A stretch of 64,000 nt of DNA from Streptomyces roseofulvus (GTDB lineage Bacteria > Actinomycetota > Actinomycetes > Streptomycetales > Streptomycetaceae): contig NZ_BAAAWE010000001.1 in the NCBI RefSeq assembly GCF_039534915.1, positions 2,666,001 through 2,730,000 on the forward strand, given 5' to 3'. The notes beneath the pieces were generated by a model. The model had not been told where the DNA came from. It saw only the letters and a list, made by a program, of their open reading frames with translations, and searched no databases. The position numbers were made by a program, and so were the translations under genes. Of this stretch, positions 7,252 to 16,176 are shown in pieces. How positions within the stretch are numbered: the stretch's first letter is position 1; each line of letters starts with the position of its first letter.

Positions 7252-8673
7252 ATGGTGATCATGGACGAGGACGTGGAGCGGGAGCAGGCCCGCCTGCCCA
7301 TGCTGCTCGAAGCCGTCCTCGGCGTCGGCACGGACCTCGAACTCCGCGCCACCCTCCAGCACCTGGTGGACTCGGCGACGGAGCTGGTCGGGGCCCACCA
7401 GGGGGCGCTGCGGGTCGTGGACCCCGAGCGCCCCCGGCTCACCGGGCTGTTCACCACCGGGATGACCGACGAGGAGCGGGCCCGCGCGGGACGGCTCCCC
7501 GGCGGGCCGTCCGGGGAGCTCGGCGTGCCGATCCGGGTGTACGACCAGGTCTTCGGCCATCTCCACCTCTCCGGGAAGCCGGGCGGCTTCACCGAGGAGG
7601 ACCTGGCCCTGCTGCGGGTCCTCGCCGCCCAGGCAGGCATCGCGATCGGCAACGCCCGGCTCTACGAGACGGCCCGGCAGCGCGAGCGGTGGATCGAGGG
7701 CGCGGCGGCCGTTACGACGGCGCTGCTCACCGGCGAGTCCGCCGAGGACGCCCTGATGACCGTCGCCGAGCAGGCCCGGATCCTCGCCGGGGCGGCCGCC
7801 GGGGTGATCCTCCAGCCCACCCCCGAGGGCGGGATGGAGATCGTCACGGCCTCCACCTCGGAGGACCCCGGCGATCTGGTCGGCACCACGATCCGGCCCG
7901 GCTCCGCGGTGCTCGTGCAGCTCCTGGGCGGGGAGCCGGTGTTCGTCGAGGACTCGTCGACCGACCCGCGCATGACGACGCCGGTCCGGTCGCGGTTCGG
8001 GCCGTCGATGATGCTGCCGCTGCGCAGCGGCGGGAAGCTGATCGGCACCCTGGCCCTCCCCCGGCGCCGGGGCGACGAGCCGTACTCGGCGGTGGACCGG
8101 CTGCTCGCCTCGCAGTTCGCCTCGCAGGCGGCGCTGGCGCTGGTCCTGGCGGACGCGCAGCACGACCGGGAGCGGCTCGCGGTCTTCGAGGACCGCGACC
8201 GGATCGCCCGTGACCTGCACGACCTCGTCGTCCAGCGGCTGTTCGCCACCGAGATGATGCTGGAGTCGACCCGCCGCCGCGCCGGCGAGGGGTCCGAGGA
8301 GGACGAGCTGCTCGGGAGGGCGGTGGACGAGCTGGACTCGACGATCCAGGAGGTGCGGACGACGATCTTCGCCCTCCAGCAGCCGCCGGCGGAGGCCCCG
8401 ACGACCTTCCGGGGGCGGGTGCTGCGCGAGACCGGCGGGGCGGGGGTGCTGCTGGGCTTCCAGCCGTCGGTGCGGTTCACCGGCGCGGTGGACACGCTGG
8501 TGGACGAGCCGGAGGCGGGCAAGCTGCTGGCCGCGCTGCGCGGGGCGCTCGCGGCGGCGCACCGGCGGCCGGGGGTCGGTCGGATCCAGGTGGACGTGGG
8601 CGTCGGCGAGGAGGGCGCCTGGCTGCGCGTCGAGGACGACGGCACCCCGCCGACGACGGTGACCTTCCCGTAG
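7252..8673 (+). CDS. GAF-GAF histidine kinase with eroded ATPase domain
   Basis: The 473-residue protein resembles DevS/DosS kinases. It has two GAF domains (about residues 18-145 and 150-305) and a HisKA_3 dimerisation helix 'DRDRIARDLHDLVVQRLF' with the phosphoacceptor His at 323. The ATP-binding part is short. The N-box position reads 'ALRGALAAAHRR' without the conserved Asn, and the protein ends just after 'RVEDDG', so the second glycine box is missing. It may bind or pass phosphate but probably cannot use ATP itself. The ATG at 7252 or 7261 could be the start. It sits directly downstream of the MreB-like gene and no response regulator is adjacent. Confidence 0.83.
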   Translation: MVIMDEDVEREQARLPMLLEAVLGVGTDLELRATLQHLVDSATELVGAHQGALRVVDPERPRLTGLFTTGMTDEERARAGRLPGGPSGELGVPIRVYDQVFGHLHLSGKPGGFTEEDLALLRVLAAQAGIAIGNARLYETARQRERWIEGAAAVTTALLTGESAEDALMTVAEQARILAGAAAGVILQPTPEGGMEIVTASTSEDPGDLVGTTIRPGSAVLVQLLGGEPVFVEDSSTDPRMTTPVRSRFGPSMMLPLRSGGKLIGTLALPRRRGDEPYSAVDRLLASQFASQAALALVLADAQHDRERLAVFEDRDRIARDLHDLVVQRLFATEMMLESTRRRAGEGSEEDELLGRAVDELDSTIQEVRTTIFALQQPPAEAPTTFRGRVLRETGGAGVLLGFQPSVRFTGAVDTLVDEPEAGKLLAALRGALAAAHRRPGVGRIQVDVGVGEEGAWLRVEDDGTPPTTVTFP

Positions 8674-8718
8674 CGGTGCCCCGGACGGAGCAGTCCGGCG
8701 CGCCGGGCCGCGGCACCG
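8674..8718. terminator. Two-part stem-loop between kinase and nitrate transporter
   Basis: The outer arms CGGTGCC/GGCACCG (8674-8680, 8712-8718) enclose CCGGAC/GTCCGG (8681-8686, 8693-8698). The structure begins immediately after the kinase stop and probably separates the transporter from the upstream unit. Confidence 0.5.
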
Positions 8719-8722
8719 GATC

Positions 8723-9970
8723 TTGACTGAGGGGGTGAACTCCGACGCCAAGCCCCCGACCGCTGCGGCCTACCGCAACCTGGTGATGGCCACCATCGGC
8801 TTCACGCTCACCTTCTGGGCGTGGGACCTGATCGCCCCCCTCGGCAGCTGGTACGGCGAGCGCCTGGGCCTCAGCTCGTTCCAGCAGTCCTTCCTCGTCG
8901 CCGTGCCGGTGCTCGTCGGCTCGCTGGGCCGCATCCCGGCCGGCGCGCTGACCGACAAGTACGGCGCGAAGCTGATGTTCCCCCTGGTCTCCGCGCTGAC
9001 GATCATCCCGGTGCTGCTGCTGATCGTGGTGAAGGACTCGTACGGCCTGATGATCGTGGTCGGTTTCCTCCTGGGGCTCGGCGGCACGACCTTCGCGATC
9101 GGCATCCCGCTGGTCAACTCCTGGTTCCCGCCGGAGAAGCGGGGTCTGGCGCTCGGCGTCTTCGGCATGGGCATGGGCGGTGTGGCGCTCTCCGGCTACT
9201 TCACGCCGCGGATCGCGAAGCACGGCGAGAACCTGCCGTTCGTCGTGGTGGCGATCGCGCTCGCCGTCTACGCGGTGCTCGCCGCCGTCCTCATCACGGA
9301 CCGGCCCGACCGGCCCGTGCCGACGGCCTCGCTGGCGAGCCGGCTGGGCTCGGCCGGCCGGCTGCGGGTGACGTGGGAGCTGTCGGCGCTGTACGCGATC
9401 GGTTTCGGCGGCATCGTGGCCTTCGGCGTGTACCTGCCGACGTACCTGAAGACCTGGTACGAGCTGGACCCGACCGACGCGGGCACCAAGGCGGCCGGGT
9501 TCGCGCTGGTCACGGTGGTCTTCCGGCCGATCGGCGGCTGGCTCTCGGACCGCGTGCACCCGGCGGTCGTCACCGCGTGGGCGCTCGGCGTCGTCGCCCT
9601 CTTCGCGATCGTCCAGGCGTTCGACCCGAAGCTGAACCCGGGCGGCACGATCGCCCTGCTGGTGATGGCGGCCGGTCTGGGCACCGCGAGCGGCTCGGTC
9701 TTCGCGCTGGTCTCGCAGGTCACCCCGCAGGCCAAGGTGGGCTCGGTGACCGGCATCGTCGGCGCGATGGGCGGCCTCGGCGGCTTCGTCCCGCCGCTGG
9801 TCATGGGCGCGATCTACAGCGCCAAGGACTCGTACTCGATCGGCTTCATGCTCCTGTCCGACCTGGCGCTCGCCGGCTGTGTGTACGCGTACGGGCGGAT
9901 GCGCGGGCTGCGGCCGGACGGCGAGGCGGCGGACGCCGGAGCGGCGAAGGTGACCGCCGGCGGCCGCTGA
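8723..9970 (+). CDS. MFS nitrate/nitrite transporter (NarK/NasA-permease type)
   Basis: The 415-residue protein has about 12 membrane helices. 'RIPAGALTDKYGAKLMF' after helix 2 is the MFS loop motif and carries the arginine that binds nitrate in NNP transporters. 'GLGGTTFAIGIPLVNSWFPPEKRGLALGVFGMGMGG' is the glycine-rich nitrate signature, and 'GTASGSVFALVSQVTPQAKVGSVTGIVGAMGGLGG' is its second copy. It should import nitrate for the assimilatory reductases encoded further along (nasA at 46.5 kb, nirBD at 55.5 kb). The start is uncertain: TTG 8723 or GTG 8735. I see no GlnR box immediately upstream. Confidence 0.88.
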   Translation: MTEGVNSDAKPPTAAAYRNLVMATIGFTLTFWAWDLIAPLGSWYGERLGLSSFQQSFLVAVPVLVGSLGRIPAGALTDKYGAKLMFPLVSALTIIPVLLLIVVKDSYGLMIVVGFLLGLGGTTFAIGIPLVNSWFPPEKRGLALGVFGMGMGGVALSGYFTPRIAKHGENLPFVVVAIALAVYAVLAAVLITDRPDRPVPTASLASRLGSAGRLRVTWELSALYAIGFGGIVAFGVYLPTYLKTWYELDPTDAGTKAAGFALVTVVFRPIGGWLSDRVHPAVVTAWALGVVALFAIVQAFDPKLNPGGTIALLVMAAGLGTASGSVFALVSQVTPQAKVGSVTGIVGAMGGLGGFVPPLVMGAIYSAKDSYSIGFMLLSDLALAGCVYAYGRMRGLRPDGEAADAGAAKVTAGGR

Positions 9971-10028
9971 CGCCCCGGCAGAATGCTCCCGGCAGCACCC
10001 CTCGCCCCCGACCCGAGGAGTACGACCG

Positions 10029-11498
10029 GTGAACGCGCCGCTCTCCCGCCCGTCCGTCCCGCCGCTGTTCCCGGCCCTCGCCGCGCCGACCGCCCGGCCC
10101 GCCCTGCGCTGCGGCCCGGACGCGCTCTCGTACGAGGAGCTGGCCCGGGCCGCCGGTGCGCTCGCCGCCCGGCTCGCCGGGGCCCGGCGGGTCGCCGTGT
10201 GGGCCGTGCCGACCGCGCGGACGGCGGTGGCCACGGTGACGGCGCTGCTCGCGGGCGTCGCCGCCGTCCCGCTGAACCCGCGCTCCGGGGAGCGGGAGCT
10301 GGCGCACATCCTCGGCGACAGCGCGCCGGACCTGGTGCTGGCGGGACCGGACGACGAGCTGCCGGCCGCGCTCGGCGGCCTCCCCCGCGTCGACGTGCCG
10401 CTCGACGGGCCGGCCGGACCGCCGCTGTCGCGGGACGTCGATCCCGAGGCGACCGCCCTGGTCGTCTACACCTCCGGCACCACCGGCCCCCCGAAGGGCG
10501 TGCTGCTCTCCCGCCGGGCGGTCGCCGCCTCGCTCGACGCGCTCGCGGAGGCGTGGTCCTGGACGGCGGACGACGTCCTGGTGCACGGGCTGCCGCTGTT
10601 CCACGTCCACGGTCTCGTCCTCGGGATCCTGGGGCCGCTGCGGCGCGGCGGCGAGGTCCGGCACCTGGGCGCCTTCTCGGCCGAGGGCGTCGCCCGCGAA
10701 CTGGCCGGCGGCGGCACGATGCTGTTCGGCGTCCCCACCATGTACCACCGGCTCGCCGACGCCCTGCCCGACGACCCGGCGCTGGTCGAGGCCCTGTCCG
10801 GAGCGCGGCTGCTGGTGTCGGGGTCGGCGGCGCTGCCGGTCCACGACCACGAGCGGATCGCGGCGGCGACGGGCCGGACGGTGGTGGAGCGGTACGGCAT
10901 GAGCGAGACGCTGATGAACACCAGCGTGCTGCCGGGCGGCCCGCCGCGGCCCGGGACGGTGGGGCTGCCGCTGCCGGGCGTGGCGGTGCGGCTGGTGGAG
11001 GAGGACGGCACGGTGCTCGCCGGGTCCGACGGGGAGACCGTCGGCGAGGTGCAGGTGCGCGGCCCGAACCTCTTCTCCGGCTATCTGAACCGCCCGGACG
11101 CGACCGCGGCGGCGTACGACGGCGACTGGTTCCGCACCGGCGACATGGCCGTCCGGGAGTCCGACGGGACGATCCGGCTGGTGGGCCGCAAGGCCACCGA
11201 CCTGATCAAGAGCGGCGGCTACAAGATCGGCGCGGGCGAGATCGAGAACGCGCTGCTCGACCACCCGGAGGTGCGGGAGGCCGCCGTCACCGGGGAGCCC
11301 GACCCGGATCTGGGCGAGCGGATCGTGGCCTGGGTGGTGCCGGCCGACCCGGCCCGGCCGCCGGCGGACGCGGAGCTGGCGGACCACGTGGCCCGGCTGC
11401 TCGCCCCGCACAAGCGGCCCAGGACGGTCCGGCTGCTCGACGCCCTCCCCCGCAACGACCTGGGCAAGGTGCTGAAGAAGCGGCTGCCGCGGGGGTAG
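10029..11498 (+). CDS. matB: Malonyl/methylmalonyl-CoA synthetase
   Basis: The 489-residue ANL-superfamily enzyme has the P-loop-like 'VVYTSGTTGPPKG' (about 146-158), the 'RYGMSETLMNTS' A5 motif and 'WFRTGDM'. It ends with the catalytic-lysine region 'PRNDLGKVLKK'. The sequence closely follows what I remember of S. coelicolor MatB (SCO2444), including 'GARLLVSGSAALPVHDHERIAAATGR', so the assignment is firm. It adenylates malonate or methylmalonate and transfers it to CoA, which yields extender units for fatty acid and polyketide synthesis. No matA or matC neighbour is present. Confidence 0.92.
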   Translation: MNAPLSRPSVPPLFPALAAPTARPALRCGPDALSYEELARAAGALAARLAGARRVAVWAVPTARTAVATVTALLAGVAAVPLNPRSGERELAHILGDSAPDLVLAGPDDELPAALGGLPRVDVPLDGPAGPPLSRDVDPEATALVVYTSGTTGPPKGVLLSRRAVAASLDALAEAWSWTADDVLVHGLPLFHVHGLVLGILGPLRRGGEVRHLGAFSAEGVARELAGGGTMLFGVPTMYHRLADALPDDPALVEALSGARLLVSGSAALPVHDHERIAAATGRTVVERYGMSETLMNTSVLPGGPPRPGTVGLPLPGVAVRLVEEDGTVLAGSDGETVGEVQVRGPNLFSGYLNRPDATAAAYDGDWFRTGDMAVRESDGTIRLVGRKATDLIKSGGYKIGAGEIENALLDHPEVREAAVTGEPDPDLGERIVAWVVPADPARPPADAELADHVARLLAPHKRPRTVRLLDALPRNDLGKVLKKRLPRG

Positions 11499-11500
11499 GC

Positions 11501-11565
11501 CCTGTCGTCGAACTCCCGCCTGCCCCGCGACGCCGTGCGGGCAACGGCGGGAGTTTGACGACAGG
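11501..11565. terminator. Long near-perfect palindrome between matB and MFS gene
   Basis: Left arm 11501-11520 (CCTGTCGTCGAACTCCCGCC) pairs with 11546-11565 with a single G-T wobble. The stem continues with TGCCC/GGGCA (11521-11525, 11539-11543), giving about 25 paired bases and a 13-base loop. It starts two bases after the matB stop and ends 13 bases before the convergent MFS stop. It can serve as a bidirectional terminator, but it is longer and less G/C-only than the others in the window. Confidence 0.75.
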
Positions 11566-11578
11566 ACCTGGCGGCGCG

Positions 11579-12853
11579 TCACGGGGTCGGGTTCTCGGCG
11601 TCGTAGCGCCGGAAGCCGCGGGCGAAGACGGCGAAGACGCCGACGGCGAGGACGCAGAGGAGCCCGCCGCCGGTGATGGCGACGAGCGGCGAGGTGAGGT
11701 CGGCGACCGAGCCGGACACGAAGTCGCCGAGCCGGGGGCCGCCCGCGACGACCACGATGAAGACGCCCTGGAGCCGGCCGCGCATCTCGTCCGGTGCGGC
11801 GACCTGCATCATCGTGTTCCGGAAGATCATCGACGAGGTGTCGGCGTAGCCGGCGGCGGCGAGGCAGAGCAGGCCGATCCAGAGGTTCCGGCTGAGGCCG
11901 AAGGCGGCGATGGCGAGGCCCCAGGCCGCGACGGAGATCAGGATGGCCTGCCCGTGCCGGCGGATCCGGCTCTGCCAGCCCGAGACCACCCCGCCCATCA
12001 GCGCGCCGAAGGCGGGCGCGGCGACGAGGAGCCCGGTGGTCTTGGCGTCGCCGTCGAACCAGAGGACGGCGACGGCCGGGAAGAGCGCCTTCGGCTGGGC
12101 GAGGATCATCGCGAACAGGTCCGAGACGAAGGTGGCGCGCAGATTGGGGCGGGTGCCGAGGAACCGGAGCCCGTCGAGGACGGAGGCCCTCCCCTGAGCG
12201 ACCCCCACCGCCCCCGTGCGCTCCGGCGGCATGGAGGGCAGCCGCCACATCGCGTAGAGGCTCGCGAAGAAGGCGAGGGCGTCGATGGTGTACGCGGTCT
12301 GGTAGCCGGCGAAGCCCACGATCACGCCGCCGAGGCTGGGGCCGACCAGCGTGCCGAAGGTCATGACCATCGAGTTCAGCGCGTTGGCGGCGCGCAGCTG
12401 CTCGGGCGGGAGGAGGCGGGGGATCATCGCGCTGCGGGCGGGCGAGTTGAGGGCGCCGCAGACCGCCTGGAGGGCGACGATCGCGTAGAGGAACCAGACG
12501 CGGTGGAAGCCGGCGAAGGCGGCGGCGGCCAGCGCGGCGGAGAGCGCGGCGGCGCCGGCCGCGCCGACGAGGCCGAGGGTGCGCCGGTCGACGGTGTCGG
12601 CGATCGCGCCGCCGTACAGGCCGAAGACGACGAGCGGCACGAGGGAGAAGAGGCCGACGAGGCCGACGGAGAACGCCGAGCCGGTGATCTCGTACACCTG
12701 GAGCGAGATCGCGAGGGTGGTCATGCCCTGGCCGACCCAGGAGACGCTGCTGCCGAACCAGAGGCGGCGGTAGTCGGCGGAGGTGCGCAGCGGGGTGAGG
12801 TCGGCGAAGATGCGCCGCTTCTCCTCCTCCCGCGGCGGCTCGACGGCGGTCAC
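11579..12853 (-). CDS. MFS efflux transporter (EntS/MFS_3 type)
   Basis: The 424-residue protein has about 12 hydrophobic helices. The N-terminal segment 'FADLTPLRTSADYRRLWFGSSVSWVGQGMTTLAISLQVYEIT' and loop 'LYGGAIADTVDRRTLGL' are characteristic of the enterobactin-exporter-like branch. 'SPARSAMIPRLLPPEQLRAANALNSM' follows helix 4. It probably exports a small hydrophobic compound by proton antiport, but the substrate is unknown. The GTG start overlaps the stop of the upstream GNAT gene by four bases, so the two genes form a coupled operon. Confidence 0.88.
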   Translation of the reverse strand: MTAVEPPREEEKRRIFADLTPLRTSADYRRLWFGSSVSWVGQGMTTLAISLQVYEITGSAFSVGLVGLFSLVPLVVFGLYGGAIADTVDRRTLGLVGAAGAAALSAALAAAAFAGFHRVWFLYAIVALQAVCGALNSPARSAMIPRLLPPEQLRAANALNSMVMTFGTLVGPSLGGVIVGFAGYQTAYTIDALAFFASLYAMWRLPSMPPERTGAVGVAQGRASVLDGLRFLGTRPNLRATFVSDLFAMILAQPKALFPAVAVLWFDGDAKTTGLLVAAPAFGALMGGVVSGWQSRIRRHGQAILISVAAWGLAIAAFGLSRNLWIGLLCLAAAGYADTSSMIFRNTMMQVAAPDEMRGRLQGVFIVVVAGGPRLGDFVSGSVADLTSPLVAITGGGLLCVLAVGVFAVFARGFRRYDAENPTP

Positions 12854-13308
12854 GCGGCGGCCGCGGCGAGGTCGTAGCTGAGCTCGGGGCGGTCCCAGTG
12901 GACGCGTCCGGCGGCGGCGACGGTGCCGGTGCGGCGGGCGCCGGTGCGGAGGTAGAACTCCTCGGCCGGCGGGTGGGCGACGACCCGGACGGCGTCGAGC
13001 CCGGCGGCGCGGGCCTCGGCGGTCATGTGGGCCATCAGCAGGCGTCCGATGCCGAGGCCCTGGGCGGAGTCGGCGACGAAGGCCAGGTCGAGTTCGGCCT
13101 CGTCGAGGAGGAGGGCGTAGAAGCCGAGGACGCGGTCGTCGGCGTCGACGGCGGCGTAGACCGGGTGGTGCTCGATGTAGGCGCCGCCGACCTGGTAGCC
13201 GTCGACCATGACGGCGTACGCGCCCCGGTAGGCGGCGGAGCGGCGGACCAGCTGGGTCAGACGTGCGGAGTCGGCGGCCGTGGCGCGGCGGACGGTGATC
13301 TCGGACAT
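12850..13308 (-). CDS. GNAT-family N-acetyltransferase
   Basis: The 152-residue protein has the GNAT fold order, with 'VLGFYALLLDEAELDLAFVADSAQGLGIGRLLMAHMTAEARAAG' at about 60-105. This contains the acetyl-CoA pyrophosphate loop (Q-G-L-G-I-G) and the following helix. Substrate is unknown. Coupling to an efflux pump suggests an acetylate-and-export resistance pair, which is inference. A TATACT box ends six bases before the ATG and no Shine-Dalgarno is visible, so translation is probably leaderless. Confidence 0.85.
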   Translation of the reverse strand: MSEITVRRATAADSARLTQLVRRSAAYRGAYAVMVDGYQVGGAYIEHHPVYAAVDADDRVLGFYALLLDEAELDLAFVADSAQGLGIGRLLMAHMTAEARAAGLDAVRVVAHPPAEEFYLRTGARRTGTVAAAGRVHWDRPELSYDLAAAAA

Positions 13309-13312
13309 GGGG

Positions 13313-13339
13313 CGAGTATAGGAATGCTTTTCATACTCG
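13313..13339 (-). promoter_or_regulatory. Promoter and inverted repeat for GNAT-MFS operon
   Basis: CGAGTAT (13313-13319) and ATACTCG (13333-13339) form a perfect 7-bp inverted repeat with a 13-base spacer. Read leftward, TATACT (13320-13315) is a near-consensus -10 placed six bases before the ATG at 13308. A repressor bound to the repeat would cover it. No matching -35 is evident. Confidence 0.55.
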
Positions 13340-13382
13340 GCCCTTACATTGTGGCCGGGTGGGCGGCCGCCTGACCGCCGGC

Positions 13383-13868
13383 TCAGCCGCAGGCGGGGCG
13401 GAGCGCGGCGGGGTCGGCGGCGTCGAGGCGGGCGGCGAGGACGCCGAGCCGTTCGCGCAGCTCGCCGATGTCCGCGAGGTCGAGTCCGGTGGCGGCGGCG
13501 ATCCGGCGGGGCACGCCGAGCGCCTGCTCGCGGAGGGCGGTGCCGGTCGCGGTGACCCGGACGGTGACGGACCGCTCGTCCTCCGGGCTGCGGCGGCGCT
13601 CCACGTATCCGGCCGCCTCCAGCCGCTTGAGCAGCGGCGACAGGGTGCCGGAGTCGAGCCGCAGCCGCTCCCCGATGCCCTTCACGGGCAGCTCGCCGTG
13701 CTCCCAGAGGACGAGCATGACGAGGTACTGGGGGTAGGTGAGCCCGAGCTCCTTGAGCGCCTCGCGGTAGACGCCGTTGAAGGCGCGGGCGGCGGCGTGG
13801 AGCGAGAAGCAGATCTGCCGGTCGAGCCGGAGGAACTCTTCGTCGGGGAGTGTGTCGGGCGTCTCCAT
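13383..13868 (-). CDS. ohrR: OhrR, organic-peroxide-sensing MarR repressor
   Basis: The 161-residue protein begins METPDTLPDEEFLRLDRQIC. Cys20 in 'RQICFSLHAA' matches the reactive cysteine of OhrR. The winged helix is 'LPVKGIGERLRLDSGTLSPLLKRLEAAGYVERRRSPEDERSV'. Oxidation of this cysteine by organic peroxide releases the repressor from DNA. A second cysteine is the penultimate residue (ending Ala-Cys-Gly), which is not where two-cysteine OhrR proteins usually carry their partner. It is divergent from ohr at 13993 across a 124-bp region with a perfect palindrome. Confidence 0.92.
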   Translation of the reverse strand: METPDTLPDEEFLRLDRQICFSLHAAARAFNGVYREALKELGLTYPQYLVMLVLWEHGELPVKGIGERLRLDSGTLSPLLKRLEAAGYVERRRSPEDERSVTVRVTATGTALREQALGVPRRIAAATGLDLADIGELRERLGVLAARLDAADPAALRPACG

Positions 13869-13893
13869 GCCTCCAGGGTACGCGAGCCCCCGA

Positions 13894-13927
13894 TTCAGTT
13901 GTGCACAACTCAATGGTGCGCTATCAA
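13894..13927 (+). promoter_or_regulatory. OhrR operator and ohr promoter
   Basis: A perfect 14-bp palindrome AGTTGTGCACAACT (13897-13910) is flanked by TT and AA one base further out. TTGTGC (13899-13904) and TATCAA (13922-13927) give -35 and -10 boxes with a 17-bp spacer for ohr. OhrR bound here would block the promoter. Confidence 0.75.
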
Positions 13928-13992
13928 TAGAGGGGCGGCACGCCACCGCCCCTCGCCTCCCGAGGACCCCTCTTCCGAGACTGGAGACCCCC

Positions 13993-14409
<417 letters not shown>

Positions 14410-14628
14410 TCCTCCGCGCAGCCCCTCCGCCGATCGCCGCCCCGTCCGCCGTCTCCACCCCGCCCGGTCCGCCCCGTCCGCCGATCACGCCCGGGCGCCC
14501 GCCCGTCTCCGGGGGGGAAGGATCGGCCCACGGGGTGGCGACGGCTCCGGCCCGCGCCATACCCTGGACGACAGGGCGGCGGCGCCCGAACTGCCGGTTC
14601 CCGCTCGGGAGTCGGGACCACAGGAGCC

Positions 14629-16176
14629 GTGACGGGGGGGCTTTTGTTCGACGAGGGCCATGGCGCTCACGCACCCGAGTTCCGGCGTGAGCTGGTCGAT
14701 CAGCTGTGCGCGGTGCCGGGGCTCGACGTCCCGGGCAGCCGCGACCTCCTGATCAGCATGCTCGCGGAACGGCTGCCCGAGGTGGGCGACGTCCCGCGGC
14801 ACGGGCGCACCCGGCTGGACATCCTGGAGATCGTCCGCAGCTGTCTGCGCGAACCGCACGGCCTGCGCGAACTCGCCGACGCCCTCACCCTCTACGCCCC
14901 CGGCGCCACCCCCGTCCTCAGGATCCGGGAGCTCGCCGACTCCGTCCCCGCCCCCTCCCCCGGCCCGGACGTCCTCCCGGTGCTGCCCGAGGCCGAGTTA
15001 CGCGCCGTCCGCGCGCGGCTGGCCTCGCTCCGGCACCTCGACGCGCACGGACTGCTGCACGCCGCCGCCGGCGAACTCCCCCTTCCCCCGGCCCCGGTGA
15101 CCGGACTCGGCGAGGCGTTCGACCTCCTCGCCCGGGCCAACGCCCGGCCCGACGGACTCCTCCCGGTGAACGTCCTGATCGAGCACGTGATCACCGCGCT
15201 CGGCGGCTCCGACACCCACCGGAGCGCCGCGGACGAACTGCGCGCCTGGAACGACGACCGGGCCGCCGCGCTCCACCTCGCCCCGCGACTGGCCGCCCTC
15301 CGCGCGGAGCTCGCCCGCGAGGCCGCCGCACAACCCGCACCCGCCTGTCTCGTTGTCCAGTTGTGCAGAAGCGGAATGGACCCGGACCGGTATCTGCTCT
15401 CCCACTGGCGCCAGATCCGCCCCGGCCCCTGGCGGCCCGAGCGCGGCGAGGACCGGCTCGTGACCCTGGCCGAGGTCCCGGCCGCCGTGGGCGAGCTGGT
15501 CGACCGGGCGGAGAAGGAGTGGGCCGGCCGCCCCGGCCGCCCCGTCCTGGAGTTCGTCCTCCCCTTCCACCTGCTCAACCATCCGATGGAGTGGCTGACG
15601 TCCGGATCGGACCTCACCACCGCCCTCTGCCTCACCTACCCGGTGGTCCTGCGCAGTCTGGAGCGGATGCGGGCCAGGGAGCACCACCGCAAGTGGCACA
15701 ACCGCTGGCAGCAGATGCTCGACAGCCCGGACACCGTCTGCCACTGGGACACGGCCGGCCGGCGCGGCCACGACGCCGTCCGGTGGAGCAGCACGCTCAT
15801 CGCCGACGAGCGGCTCGTCTCCGTCGCGCTCGGCGCGCCCCCGCTGCGGGGCCCGGCCGGCCGGCCCTCCTCCCTGGAGACCGCGCTGCGCGCCGGGGTA
15901 CCGCTGGCGGTCTGGGACCGGCGGCCCGAGCCGCCCCCCGAGTTCCGCAGGCGCGCCAAGCGCCTCCTGAAGGGAAAGGCGATCGAACTCCCGCAACGGG
16001 TCAAGAAGTTGCGGAGCGAGGCCGCCACCGCCGCCGCCGGCCAGCGGGACGTCCACGTGGGGCGGCACCTCGCCGTCCTCTTCGACGACCCGAACCGGCT
16101 CGTCGACTGGCCCGGATCGCCGGGGCCGGCCGCCGAGAGCGCACGCGGCGGACACGACGACGAGGGGGAAACATGA
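14629..16176 (+). CDS. VMAP-like adaptor: EAD2 domain plus VMAP C-terminal domain
   Basis: The 515-residue product has an effector-associated domain (EAD2) at about residues 18-103, with the motif PRHG-x2-R-x-DI-x2-IVR-x-C followed by GLR-x-L-x-DALTL. The C-terminal half (about 240-490, containing 'VLEFVLPFHLLNHPMEWL') resembles the VMAP C-terminal domain. VMAP proteins are proposed adaptors in vWA-MoxR conflict systems that recruit effectors through like EAD domains. The next gene is indeed a MoxR ATPase, overlapping by ATGA. Codon 124 is TTA (14998-15000), the rare bldA-read leucine codon. GTG 14629 has GGAG only two bases away; TTG 14644 is an alternative start. Confidence 0.8.
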   Translation: MTGGLLFDEGHGAHAPEFRRELVDQLCAVPGLDVPGSRDLLISMLAERLPEVGDVPRHGRTRLDILEIVRSCLREPHGLRELADALTLYAPGATPVLRIRELADSVPAPSPGPDVLPVLPEAELRAVRARLASLRHLDAHGLLHAAAGELPLPPAPVTGLGEAFDLLARANARPDGLLPVNVLIEHVITALGGSDTHRSAADELRAWNDDRAAALHLAPRLAALRAELAREAAAQPAPACLVVQLCRSGMDPDRYLLSHWRQIRPGPWRPERGEDRLVTLAEVPAAVGELVDRAEKEWAGRPGRPVLEFVLPFHLLNHPMEWLTSGSDLTTALCLTYPVVLRSLERMRAREHHRKWHNRWQQMLDSPDTVCHWDTAGRRGHDAVRWSSTLIADERLVSVALGAPPLRGPAGRPSSLETALRAGVPLAVWDRRPEPPPEFRRRAKRLLKGKAIELPQRVKKLRSEAATAAAGQRDVHVGRHLAVLFDDPNRLVDWPGSPGPAAESARGGHDDEGET

